Below are positions 1 to 6,301 of a stretch of DNA of 10,459 nt, one piece after another. Made by a program: the position numbers and the translations under genes. The number at the start of each line of letters is the position of its first letter. Position 1 is the stretch's first letter. Source of the DNA: Hyphomicrobiaceae bacterium (GTDB lineage Bacteria > Pseudomonadota > Alphaproteobacteria > Rhizobiales > Hyphomicrobiaceae); contig JABSQE010000043.1 in the NCBI GenBank assembly GCA_013214245.1, positions 1 to 10,459 on the forward strand, given 5' to 3'. The notes under the pieces are model-generated. The model did not search any database and was not told the DNA's origin. It was given only the letters and a program-made list of their open reading frames with translations.

Positions 1-255
1 ATGCCACTGGGACAAGCATATGACAAGTTAATTGACACACAGAATGCTGACATGAAGAATACTGGTGGCCGCAACGCTGGCTCCATTACGGCTGCACAGT
101 TTTTACAACGTTTTGTAAACAAAACACCATGGGCGCATATAGACATTGCCGGCACGGGCATGGCCTCAGAAAAAAATGATATTAACCAAAGTTGGGCCTC
201 AGGCTGGGGTGTCCGAATACTCGACCATTTCATAGCCAAGAACCATGAGGATTAG
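1..255 (+). CDS. pepA: Leucyl aminopeptidase (M17 family), C-terminal part
   Basis: This is the last 84 residues of a cytosolic M17 leucyl aminopeptidase, a two-metal enzyme that removes N-terminal amino acids from peptides. The visible part carries the family's C-terminal landmarks: MPLGQAYDKLI at the start, NADMKNTGGR near residues 15-24, AGSITAAQFL near 26-35, and WAHIDIAGT near 44-52, followed by an alphaproteobacterial-type tail (ASGWGVRILDHF). The family is about 500 residues long, and the metal-binding and NTDAEGR catalytic segments lie before this window. The ATG at base 1 is therefore almost certainly an internal methionine and the gene is cut by the window edge, not truncated in the genome. 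The reading frame is clean to a TAG stop. The usual alphaproteobacterial downstream neighbour holC (DNA polymerase III chi) was not recognised in the gap that follows. Confidence 0.93.
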   Translation: MPLGQAYDKLIDTQNADMKNTGGRNAGSITAAQFLQRFVNKTPWAHIDIAGTGMASEKNDINQSWASGWGVRILDHFIAKNHED

Positions 256-460
256 CTGAATATTCGATGATTATCTATTGGCAAAAAAATACTTTTTGGT
301 TGTAAATAGTTGTGTAAACAAACTTTGAGCAAACTATAAAGTCACCTCTTACTCTCAGAAAGCAAGCCTTAGATGCACTCAGTATATCCCATATCTAAAA
401 CTGTTTAATCACTTTAGGCTATCTTGTTTTCATTAGGGTAGGCTAACACTTTTATATCGG

Positions 461-493
461 GAAAGCATGCATTTTAATATCACGCATGCTTTC
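461..493. repeat. Perfect 10-bp inverted repeat (stem-loop) downstream of pepA
   Basis: GAAAGCATGC (461-470) is matched perfectly by GCATGCTTTC (484-493) around a 13-base AT-rich loop, and a further G-U pair is possible outside. It lies about 205 bases after the pepA stop. No run of T follows the right arm, so it does not look like an intrinsic terminator. It may be an RNA hairpin or a binding site with two-fold symmetry. It is the strongest of four inverted repeats in this gap. Confidence 0.6.
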
Positions 494-505
494 TAACTGT
501 AGACA

Positions 506-525
506 AAACTGAAAAACCCCAGTTT
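506..525. repeat. Short 6-bp inverted repeat
   Basis: AAACTG (506-511) pairs with CAGTTT (520-525) around an 8-base loop (AAAAACCC). It is weak alone and is listed because it sits 12 bases after the 461-493 stem-loop, in a run of four. Confidence 0.35.
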
Positions 526-567
526 AGCTTGATTCTAAAACGTACCGTTAAATATCAACACATTGGA

Positions 568-595
568 TGCACACATGTCATGTATGAAGTGTGCA
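568..595. repeat. Perfect 7-bp inverted repeat
   Basis: TGCACAC (568-574) pairs with GTGTGCA (589-595) around a 14-base loop. It is the third of four consecutive inverted repeats in the pepA-xerD gap. Function unknown. Confidence 0.45.
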
Positions 596-611
596 GCGAT
601 ATTATAATTAT

Positions 612-635
612 GTTAATGCTTTATTAGCACTTAAC
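612..635. repeat. 8-bp inverted repeat with one bulged base
   Basis: GTTAATGC (612-619) pairs with GCA-C-TTAAC (627-635), with one bulged C at 630 and a 7-base loop (TTTATTA). It is the last of four consecutive inverted repeats in the gap upstream of xerD. Function unknown. Confidence 0.4.
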
Positions 636-949
636 CGTAAAGGCAGTATATCGTGTTGAGCCGGCTTATAACACTATACTTATTCCACAACAAAAAAACT
701 CACCTTATAAAGTTTTCGTTTATCAAAACTTCAAGATAATTTTTTCATACTTAATTTGTATGTGAAATTAACTTTTTATATTAACATATCAAATTAATTT
801 ATTGAAACTTTAGAAACCTCAAAAATTTGTAGATTTAGTTGTTTGTTATTTACGAAAGGAAAAAATTAATTTTTTTATCGTATCAACTCAGTTGAACTTA
901 GATATATTATGAGAATATGGTTTGCTCTAGCACATAGCATACATTAATT

Positions 950-1891
950 ATGATAAATACTAACATTCATTTACGCGAATTCATCAATGCGATAGCAGCT
1001 GAGCGCGGTGCAGCAGCCAATACACTTGCAGCCTATGAGCGAGACTTAGCCCACTTTCTAGACGGTTTAGTTCGCCAAGACATTGACATTTTTAATTTGG
1101 ATGCCTCGCATGTGAAATCTTACATGCGTCAATTATCTCGAGACGGAATGGCGGCGAGTTCGATAGCGAGAAAGATGTCAGCGGTTCGGCAGTTTTTAAA
1201 ATTCTTAGTACTAGATGGCCGGCTCTATGAGAATCCTGCTGAACATATCCAAGTTCCTAAGAGAAAACAAAGACTACCAAGCATACTCTCCATTTCTGAA
1301 GTTGATAGACTTATAGAGACTTCCAAGGCACGAATTGGAGAATGTAACAAACACGCGCTATTTAGCCCACTACGTTTGTACTGCTTGATAGAAATACTAT
1401 ATGCAACCGGGATGCGGGTGAGTGAGCTCGTATCTCTACCTCGTTCTGTACTGAGGGGAGATAAACGTGTCTTGATTATCACAGGCAAGGGGAGGCGAGA
1501 ACGTCAAGTGCCACTGAATAGTTCAGCTCGTATCGCACTTGATCATTACCTGTCAGCACTAGATAGCCGTGAAGACCAAGCCTTAAAATCAAAAGACAAA
1601 AAGTGGCTTTTTCCCTCGCGAAGTTTGAGCGGTCATCTTCCTAGGCAACGGTTTGCATTGGAGCTTAAAGAGCTAGCTCAAGAAGCCGGGATCAGTCCAT
1701 CTCGAGTAAGCCCTCATGTGTTGCGACATGCTTTTGCAAGTCATCTTCTTGATCGGGGCGCAGATTTGAGGACTGTGCAAAAACTTCTTGGTCATGCCGA
1801 CATTTCTACGACTGAGATTTATACCCACATCCTTGAGGAGCGATTGAAGTCAGTAGTTCAGAAACATCATCCGCTGGCCAAACCTAAATAG
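950..1891 (+). CDS. xerD: Site-specific tyrosine recombinase XerD
   Basis: XerD, with XerC, resolves chromosome dimers at the dif site in the terminus by stepwise strand exchange. The 313-residue protein has an N-terminal core-binding SAM-like domain (about 6-90, including ANTLAAYERDL) and a C-terminal catalytic domain (about 110-305). All six catalytic residues are visible: R156 in ATGMRVSEL, K180 in TGKGRRER, H256 and R259 in SPHVLRHAF, H282 in LLGHADIS, and the nucleophile Y291 in EIYTH. The C-terminal tail (ERLKSVVQKHHPLA) closely matches XerD of other proteobacteria, which favours XerD over XerC. An in-frame TAG at 935-937 limits upstream extension, so the ATG at 950 is the likely start, although no clear ribosome binding site precedes it. 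accA follows 138 bases later on the same strand. xerC is not in the window. Confidence 0.95.
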   Translation: MINTNIHLREFINAIAAERGAAANTLAAYERDLAHFLDGLVRQDIDIFNLDASHVKSYMRQLSRDGMAASSIARKMSAVRQFLKFLVLDGRLYENPAEHIQVPKRKQRLPSILSISEVDRLIETSKARIGECNKHALFSPLRLYCLIEILYATGMRVSELVSLPRSVLRGDKRVLIITGKGRRERQVPLNSSARIALDHYLSALDSREDQALKSKDKKWLFPSRSLSGHLPRQRFALELKELAQEAGISPSRVSPHVLRHAFASHLLDRGADLRTVQKLLGHADISTTEIYTHILEERLKSVVQKHHPLAKPK

Positions 1892-1959
1892 AGTCCGGAC
1901 CAGTAATGTCCACATACTTTTTGCATGAATAATAAATACGACATAAAAACCTCTAGAAC

Positions 1960-1976
1960 TTGACAACTCTTATAAT
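1960..1976 (+). promoter_or_regulatory. Consensus-like TTGACA and TATAAT hexamers upstream of accA
   Basis: TTGACA (1960-1965) and TATAAT (1971-1976) are both perfect sigma-70-type hexamers but are only 5 bases apart, so they cannot be the -35 and -10 of one promoter. TATAAT lies 53 bases before the accA start and could act as a -10, but the 16-18 base positions upstream hold no good -35. The pairing is suggestive of a start region for accA and nothing more. Confidence 0.3.
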
Positions 1977-2029
1977 CCACAGTTTTCTATTATTACCATC
2001 ATAGCAGCAGTTAGGTACAGATTGTTAAT

Positions 2030-2986
2030 ATGCGAACATATCTTGATTTCGAAAAACCGATTGCAGAATTAGAGAGTAAGGTTGCTGAGCTTAAAGCCAT
2101 TAGTAACGGAGATAATTCTACCGTCTCCATAATTGATGATATTGAAAATCTACAACAAAAAGCTCAACAAGCACTAACTGACATTTATGCTAAACTTACA
2201 CCTTGGCAAAAAACTCAGGTTGCTCGCCATCCAGAGCGACCGCATTGCACGGACTTCATCAACCAACTTGTTGTAGATTTCAATGCATTAGCAGGAGATC
2301 GATATTTTGCTGAAGATACAGCAATAATTGCTGGCATTGGTCGCCTCGGCAAACGCTCAATAGTGCTTATCGGCCATGAAAAAGGGTCTGATACTCAAGG
2401 TCGCCTCAAACATAATTTCGGTATGGCACGCCCAGAGGGTTACCGTAAAGCTTCACGCCTAATGGAAATGGCCGATCGTTTTGATCTTCCAGTGGTGACT
2501 ATAGTTGATACTGCCGGTGCATATCCTGGCGTGGGTGCAGAGGAGCGTGGTCAAGCCGAGGCAATTGCCCAGTCAACAAATCGTTGTTTGCTACTTGGAG
2601 TGCCTATTATTTCGCTTATTGTCGGCGAAGGTGGCTCAGGTGGTGCCGTAGCTATTGCAGCTGCAAATCAAGTCCTTATGATGGAACATGCAATATATAC
2701 GGTGGCTTCTCCCGAAGCGGCAGCATCAATTCTATGGCGTGACGCTAACCGCGCAATAGATGCTGCAACAAATATGAAAATTACTGCCCAGGATTTGCTT
2801 GAAATGGGTGTTGTTGATAGCATTGTTCCGGAACCGATTGGCGGTGCGCATCGTGACCGTGCTAGATCGATCGCAGCTGCCGGTGAAGTAATTGAAGCAA
2901 AGTTGGCAGAGTTTAGCAAACTAAGTCGTGACGAAATTCGACAACATCGACATGAACGTTTCCTAAACATAGGCCGGTCCCTTTAA
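2030..2986 (+). CDS. accA: Acetyl-CoA carboxylase, carboxyltransferase subunit alpha
   Basis: AccA pairs with AccD to form the carboxyltransferase that moves the carboxyl group from biotin (on AccB) to acetyl-CoA, giving malonyl-CoA for fatty acid synthesis in the cytosol. The 318 residues match the family length (E. coli 319). Family landmarks in order are YLDFEKPIAELE (4-15), ARHPERP (65-71), LAGDR (87-91), NFGMARPEGYRKA (129-141), TAGAYPGVGAEERGQ (161-175), GEGGSGGA (199-206), SPEAAASILW (227-236) and EPIGGAHR (268-275). Two residues differ from the usual motif: A162 replaces the proline of DTPGAYPG, and A230 replaces the glycine of SPEG. The frame is intact and the TAA stop lies in a small hairpin (2979-2992). 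No strong ribosome binding site precedes the ATG. accB, accC and accD are not in the window. Confidence 0.97.
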   Translation: MRTYLDFEKPIAELESKVAELKAISNGDNSTVSIIDDIENLQQKAQQALTDIYAKLTPWQKTQVARHPERPHCTDFINQLVVDFNALAGDRYFAEDTAIIAGIGRLGKRSIVLIGHEKGSDTQGRLKHNFGMARPEGYRKASRLMEMADRFDLPVVTIVDTAGAYPGVGAEERGQAEAIAQSTNRCLLLGVPIISLIVGEGGSGGAVAIAAANQVLMMEHAIYTVASPEAAASILWRDANRAIDAATNMKITAQDLLEMGVVDSIVPEPIGGAHRDRARSIAAAGEVIEAKLAEFSKLSRDEIRQHRHERFLNIGRSL

Positions 2987-3390
2987 TAAGGGTACTCATA
3001 TCAGTAGTCATGAGTCTAGCTCAACCTGTTGTGTTTGAAAAATATGCTCTATTTTTGTGCGCTGCTGACATGTACTCCATCAATTCTCTACATTAAAATT
3101 TTTATCCTGATTGATATACTGGACAGTCGTTTTTCAAGATTTCTATGCGCATTTCTGTCCTTGTATAGTACTTATGAACACCTAAATTGTTGCAATTGAG
3201 AGGTAATAATTATTCACTTTCGGTCAAGTTTGTAACGCTATTTCAATACTACGTGCTGGAATTATTTTTAAAAGATTTACTGTCTTATAAAGCACATCCA
3301 TATATAAAAAAAGTGAATAAGTTTTAACTACCACCAGATTCAATGCTTAAATCGAGTCAGTATCGCAAGATCATACCCAGTATAGAAAAA
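2987..3390. other. Gene-free gap between accA and the convergent thiol reductase gene
   Basis: This AT-rich stretch separates two genes that point toward each other. It holds a small hairpin around the accA stop (CCCTT 2979-2983 with AAGGG 2988-2992, loop of 4) and a second one (ACTCAT 2994-2999 with ATGAGT 3010-3015). Neither is followed by a T run, so they are poor terminators. An 11-base perfect inverted repeat at 3210-3220/3310-3320 is listed separately. The longest frame I found is 51 codons at 3044-3199 on the plus strand. It lacks a ribosome binding site and resembles nothing I know, so I do not call it a gene. Confidence 0.65.
3210..3320. repeat. 11-bp perfect inverted repeat flanking 89 bases
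   Basis: TTATTCACTTT (3210-3220) is the exact reverse complement of AAAGTGAATAA (3310-3320). The 111-base span has the outline of a very small non-autonomous element or a long-range hairpin. I see no target-site duplication and no internal coding sequence. In AT-rich DNA a chance match of this length is possible. Confidence 0.4.
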
Positions 3391-5526
3391 TTAATTTTGT
3401 ATTAATGCATCGAAGTACTGATTGAGAATAGATGGAGTTAAGATTTGTGGTAAAATAACCGGTTTCTGTGACCTGTCCGCAGGATAAAGTACGTACAATG
3501 GAACTCCAGGACGACCAAATGAATGCAGAAAGCTAGTAATTTCAGTATCTTGCCTTGTCCAATCGCCTTTCATATAAACTATGTTATATCTTGCCAGAGC
3601 AGTCTCAAATTTAGAACCTGATAGAGCTACAAACTCATTTACTTTACATGAAATACACCAAGCAGCGGTCAAATTAACAAACACGTGATTACCTGCTTTA
3701 CGGTGTTGCATAATAGCATTTGGCATAAAACTTTCAGCTTCGGAATTATTCTTTCTTGTAAAAGTTCTATTGAAGTTGCTGTATAAATTGTATAAAGGTA
3801 TTATTGTAGATACTACTACAACAGTAGCAAGCCAGATTCGAACGTGCGATGCTATTTGTCTCATCCCAAGAATCCAGGCAACTAAACCTACACCAATGAG
3901 TAGAATACTGGCCGCTAAAACTCCATCACTTCCTATTTGTATTGATAGTATCCATACTAGCCATATTACCGTCCCGTAGAACGGGAATGCCATGACTTGT
4001 TTCAAGGTCTGCATCCATCTTCCAGGTACTGGCAGTAAGTTCCGTCCTAGATTTACCCAACTAAAAAAGACAACCGGCAGAGCAAAACCTAAACCAAGCG
4101 CTAAAAATATCACAAAGATCTCGAAACTTGATTGTGTCAGGGCGTAACCAATCGATGCGCCCATAAATGGTGCTGTACACGGTGTCGCAGTAACAGTAGC
4201 GAGCACACCGGTAAAGAAAGAACCAAAAAATCCAGGGCGCCGTGTCAAGCTCTCACCAAAGCCAACGAAATTGGTTCCTATATCTAGTACTCCAGACATT
4301 GATAGACCTAGTATGAAATACAGTGCAACCATGGCGAGTACAAACGCTGGTGTCTGAAATTGAAAGCCCCACCCTACAGTAGTACCAATCGATTTGAGTA
4401 CGACTAGAACGCTCGCCAAGATTGAAAAACAAATAAGAACTCCAGCTAAATAGCTTAGACCGTTACACCACGCATCAACTTTTGAATACTTCGTAAATGA
4501 TATAACTTTTAGCGACAAAATTGGTAAAACACACGGCATTACATTTAGCAGAATACCGCCAAGCATAGCAAAAAAAACACTGTGCCATACAGTTAACGTA
4601 GTTATTTTCAAATTATGATCTTCGTACTGCAGACTTGAGTTATTGTGGGTAACAGTGACTGGAGTTATTGATGAGGAAAACCAAAACGCTTTACGAACCA
4701 ATTTTTCCTTTAAATTATAGGTAAACACCAATATGCCAGATAGTTGTTGTTCGGAGAGAGCAACGGATAACAACTCGCCAGGTTTTAAAGTAAGCGTAAA
4801 ACCCCTTTCTTGCCATTTAAGATCCTGTGATGCTGCGTGATCTATGATACCTCTGTGATCTGCAAAAAACCGTACGCTAGAGATTTTATCGATAGCTGAA
4901 TCTAAACCCTCTACGCGTAGTTGAAGAGTCTTATTCAGTTTAGCACTCACCGGCCAGGCAGCTCGCAATGGCTCGTTCTTAAGAGCTAGGTCGAATGCTG
5001 GAGCATAAATGCTAGGCTTTGCAATAGTGGTATCAATAGTAGTTGGCAATGTAATAGTTAGAGTAGCTTTTTCGGGGATACATATTCTTTCGCACACCAG
5101 CCAAGATGCAACAGCAATAAATGTAACTTGATCATCAGTCAAATCTTTCGGTGGCAAAACGGTCATTGGCAATAAAACTTCATCGTAATAACCGTAATTC
5201 ATAAGGTGACCAACAGAAATAGCTTCGGGTGCTGGCCAAGAAATCTGGGAGACAGAGAAATCTTTCGGCATTCGCCAGGAAATTCGGATCGGCTCACCAG
5301 AATCACCAGGGTTTTTCCAATAGGTGTGCCATTTTGGTTCAAGAGTTTGATGCAGTGCCAATTTAAAAGGACGACCAGGCACAATATGGGTCACGTCAGC
5401 GATCAACTTTGTTTGAATTTTCTGTGCCAAATCAGAGGTCTGTGCTCTCAATGAAATCGTTGAAGCTAGAAAAAAAGTCATTAAGACAATTGTAAAACTA
5501 AATTGTATCGCGAAAACCCTGTGCAC
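3391..5526 (-). CDS. ScsB/DsbD-family membrane thiol:disulfide reductase
   Basis: This inner-membrane protein moves electrons from cytoplasmic thioredoxin to periplasmic thiol proteins. It has 711 residues. A signal peptide (about 1-28, likely cut after LRA) precedes a long periplasmic alpha-like domain (about 30-300) with the cysteine pair C145/C149 in WLVCERICIPE. A CcdA-like transporter domain follows (about 305-585, about eight membrane segments) with C332 in MPCVLP and C450 in ATPCTAP. A C-terminal thioredoxin-like domain (about 600-711) carries WCISC (C624, C627). All six redox cysteines are present. The long N-terminal domain fits ScsB-like proteins better than classical E. coli DsbD, so I give no symbol. 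The start is GTG at 5526-5524, supported by AGAGG five bases upstream. It stands alone; no ScsC, DsbC/G, CcmG or peroxiredoxin partner is nearby. Confidence 0.93.
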   Translation of the reverse strand: MHRVFAIQFSFTIVLMTFFLASTISLRAQTSDLAQKIQTKLIADVTHIVPGRPFKLALHQTLEPKWHTYWKNPGDSGEPIRISWRMPKDFSVSQISWPAPEAISVGHLMNYGYYDEVLLPMTVLPPKDLTDDQVTFIAVASWLVCERICIPEKATLTITLPTTIDTTIAKPSIYAPAFDLALKNEPLRAAWPVSAKLNKTLQLRVEGLDSAIDKISSVRFFADHRGIIDHAASQDLKWQERGFTLTLKPGELLSVALSEQQLSGILVFTYNLKEKLVRKAFWFSSSITPVTVTHNNSSLQYEDHNLKITTLTVWHSVFFAMLGGILLNVMPCVLPILSLKVISFTKYSKVDAWCNGLSYLAGVLICFSILASVLVVLKSIGTTVGWGFQFQTPAFVLAMVALYFILGLSMSGVLDIGTNFVGFGESLTRRPGFFGSFFTGVLATVTATPCTAPFMGASIGYALTQSSFEIFVIFLALGLGFALPVVFFSWVNLGRNLLPVPGRWMQTLKQVMAFPFYGTVIWLVWILSIQIGSDGVLAASILLIGVGLVAWILGMRQIASHVRIWLATVVVVSTIIPLYNLYSNFNRTFTRKNNSEAESFMPNAIMQHRKAGNHVFVNLTAAWCISCKVNEFVALSGSKFETALARYNIVYMKGDWTRQDTEITSFLHSFGRPGVPLYVLYPADRSQKPVILPQILTPSILNQYFDALIQN

Positions 5527-5536
5527 TTCTGCCTCT
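5527..5536 (-). promoter_or_regulatory. Ribosome binding site for the GTG-started thiol reductase
   Basis: On the minus strand AGAGG (5536-5532) sits five bases before the GTG at 5526-5524. It is what makes the GTG the preferred start. The signal peptide also begins directly after it, so a later start would shorten the signal sequence. Confidence 0.6.
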
Positions 5537-5693
5537 TAAAATTTGAAAAGTTCTGTGGTCAAAGACAACCGGTGTAGATGTGTGTACTTGCTTCCGTGCG
5601 GTTGGAATCAACATCATTTTTTTGTCCTGGCCTTTGTGTATGTACCGTAATCGAGTTAAAGTTAATCCCCTAATCAAAGAGTTAGGTCTGACT

Positions 5694-5709
5694 CTTGTTC
5701 ACTTGTTCA
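5694..5709. repeat. Tandem 8-bp direct repeat
   Basis: CTTGTTCA occurs twice head to tail (5694-5701 and 5702-5709), with the next C continuing the pattern. It lies about 170 bases upstream of the thiol reductase start and 590 upstream of icd. It may be a slippage product or a paired binding site. Confidence 0.5.
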
Positions 5710-6144
5710 CATGCATAATGTATTGCAGACTTTAGATGATGAAAGCGGGATATAGAATACATTACGTAGCTTTCAGTTTCGACAAGAGCCAAAGACCATA
5801 AATAAATATCGAAGATCTTAAGAATGATATGAGCCAAACAATATTAGCTTAGCACGTTACGCTTTAGGATATGTGTATATATGTTGGCTGATGCATACAA
5901 ACTTGTGTGCCAAAATTCAAAGCTGGCTGTTTCGAAATATGAAACCAGATTTTTATATCGCTTTTGTGCTAAGCTGCATATCATAAGACATATGCTACAA
6001 CCTAGCAAAGAGGTCATCCATTAAATATACTTTTTGAACTCATAAATTGTCATTCCTTATTTTATATCATCAATGAAAATAGGTAAATTATGCACCAAAT
6101 ATCTAGAAAGATCCTTTTATGCGTTGCTGCACATTGCTCGAATT

Positions 6145-6174
6145 TTGACTCTAAGTAAAGCATAGCTGTATTTT
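6145..6174 (+). promoter_or_regulatory. Possible sigma-70-type promoter for icd
   Basis: TTGACT (6145-6150, five of six matches to consensus) is followed after 18 bases by TATTTT (6169-6174, four of six). It lies about 130 bases before the icd ATG on the same strand. This is by eye in AT-rich DNA, where such pairs arise by chance. Confidence 0.3.
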
Positions 6175-6291
6175 GAGCACGCGTTTAAATTGTTTAATAT
6201 CAGCTAATTCTGCGTTATCCTTTTAGTTGCTAGAAATTTGCGCTAATATAGAATTACTAAGAGTGATTTACATACTTGAAATGCAGAATAT

Positions 6292-6301
6292 GGAGCCCAT
6301 C
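6292..6301 (+). promoter_or_regulatory. Ribosome binding site deciding the icd start
   Basis: GGAG (6292-6295) sits six bases before the ATG at 6302. It supports that start over the in-frame TTG at 6227 and the ATGs at 6281 and 6290, one of which overlaps the site. Confidence 0.6.

Larger units (their letters stand above)
256..949. other. Gene-free AT-rich gap between pepA and xerD, rich in small inverted repeats
   Basis: No reading frame here resembles a known protein and none is long; the first ATG after pepA (267) stops after 12 codons. I looked for remains of holC, which often follows pepA in this class, and did not recognise any. The stretch holds four short inverted repeats between 461 and 635, described separately. 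Near xerD there are two symmetric AT-rich elements. One is a 16-base palindrome at 860-875 (A6-TTAA-T6), flanked by A and T tracts. The other is a 13-base palindrome at 883-895 (TCAACT-C-AGTTGA). No tRNA T-loop, SRP RNA core or rho-independent terminator was seen. The xerD promoter presumably lies here, but no convincing -35/-10 pair stands out; TTGAAC (892-897) with TATGGT (916-921) is a weak possibility. Confidence 0.7.
5527..6301. other. Gene-free divergent gap between the thiol reductase gene and icd
   Basis: This 775-base stretch must hold the promoters of both divergent genes. I recognise no protein remnant. The longer frames are 31 codons (5578-5673, plus) and 46 codons (5844-5984, minus); both lack a ribosome binding site and any family resemblance. 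Small structures include an 8-base tandem repeat CTTGTTCA twice (5694-5709), a bulged inverted repeat TTGGC...GCCAA (5884-5913) whose inner part also pairs (ATACA 5895-5899 with TGTGT 5904-5908), and GCATAT/ATATGC (5976-5981/5990-5995). The in-frame stretch 6227-6301 begins with TTG and is treated as icd leader, not as coding sequence. Confidence 0.65.

Noticed and set aside
591..618. XerD-arm-like TTATGTTAA (608-616) upstream of xerD
   Set aside because: Nine of eleven XerD-arm bases match, but the centre and XerC arm do not. A 9-base AT-rich match is expected about this often by chance in a window of this size.
1225..1488. 87-codon frame on the minus strand inside xerD
   Set aside because: It is a shadow of the well-supported xerD frame, with no family resemblance. 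The same reasoning applies to minus-strand frames inside accA (2668-2970), icd (8169-8381) and the ELM1 gene (9262-9516), and to secondary frames inside the thiol reductase gene.
2979..3015. Rho-independent terminator after accA
   Set aside because: Two small hairpins are present (2979-2992 and 2994-3015), but stems are short and neither is followed by a T run.
3044..3199. 51-codon plus-strand frame after accA
   Set aside because: No ribosome binding site, an odd Cys- and Leu-rich composition and no recognisable family. It is most likely a chance frame.
3833..3845. tRNA T-loop-like GATTCGAAC on the plus strand
   Set aside because: It lies inside the thiol reductase coding sequence and no acceptor, D or anticodon stem can be built around it.
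5708..5735. Possible dif site: GCATAATGTAT (5713-5723) matches 11 bases of the E. coli dif core
   Set aside because: The match covers the inner XerC arm and most of the centre only. The XerD arm that should follow (TTATGTTAAAT) is not there, so a functional dif site is not supported.
5844..5984. 46-codon minus-strand frame in the divergent gap
   Set aside because: No ribosome binding site upstream and no recognisable family. It is the longest frame I noticed on that strand in the gap but not long enough to stand alone.
6227..6301. N-terminal extension of icd from the TTG at 6227
   Set aside because: The extra 25 residues do not match monomeric isocitrate dehydrogenases. Starting at 6302 gives the family length of 741 and has GGAG six bases upstream.
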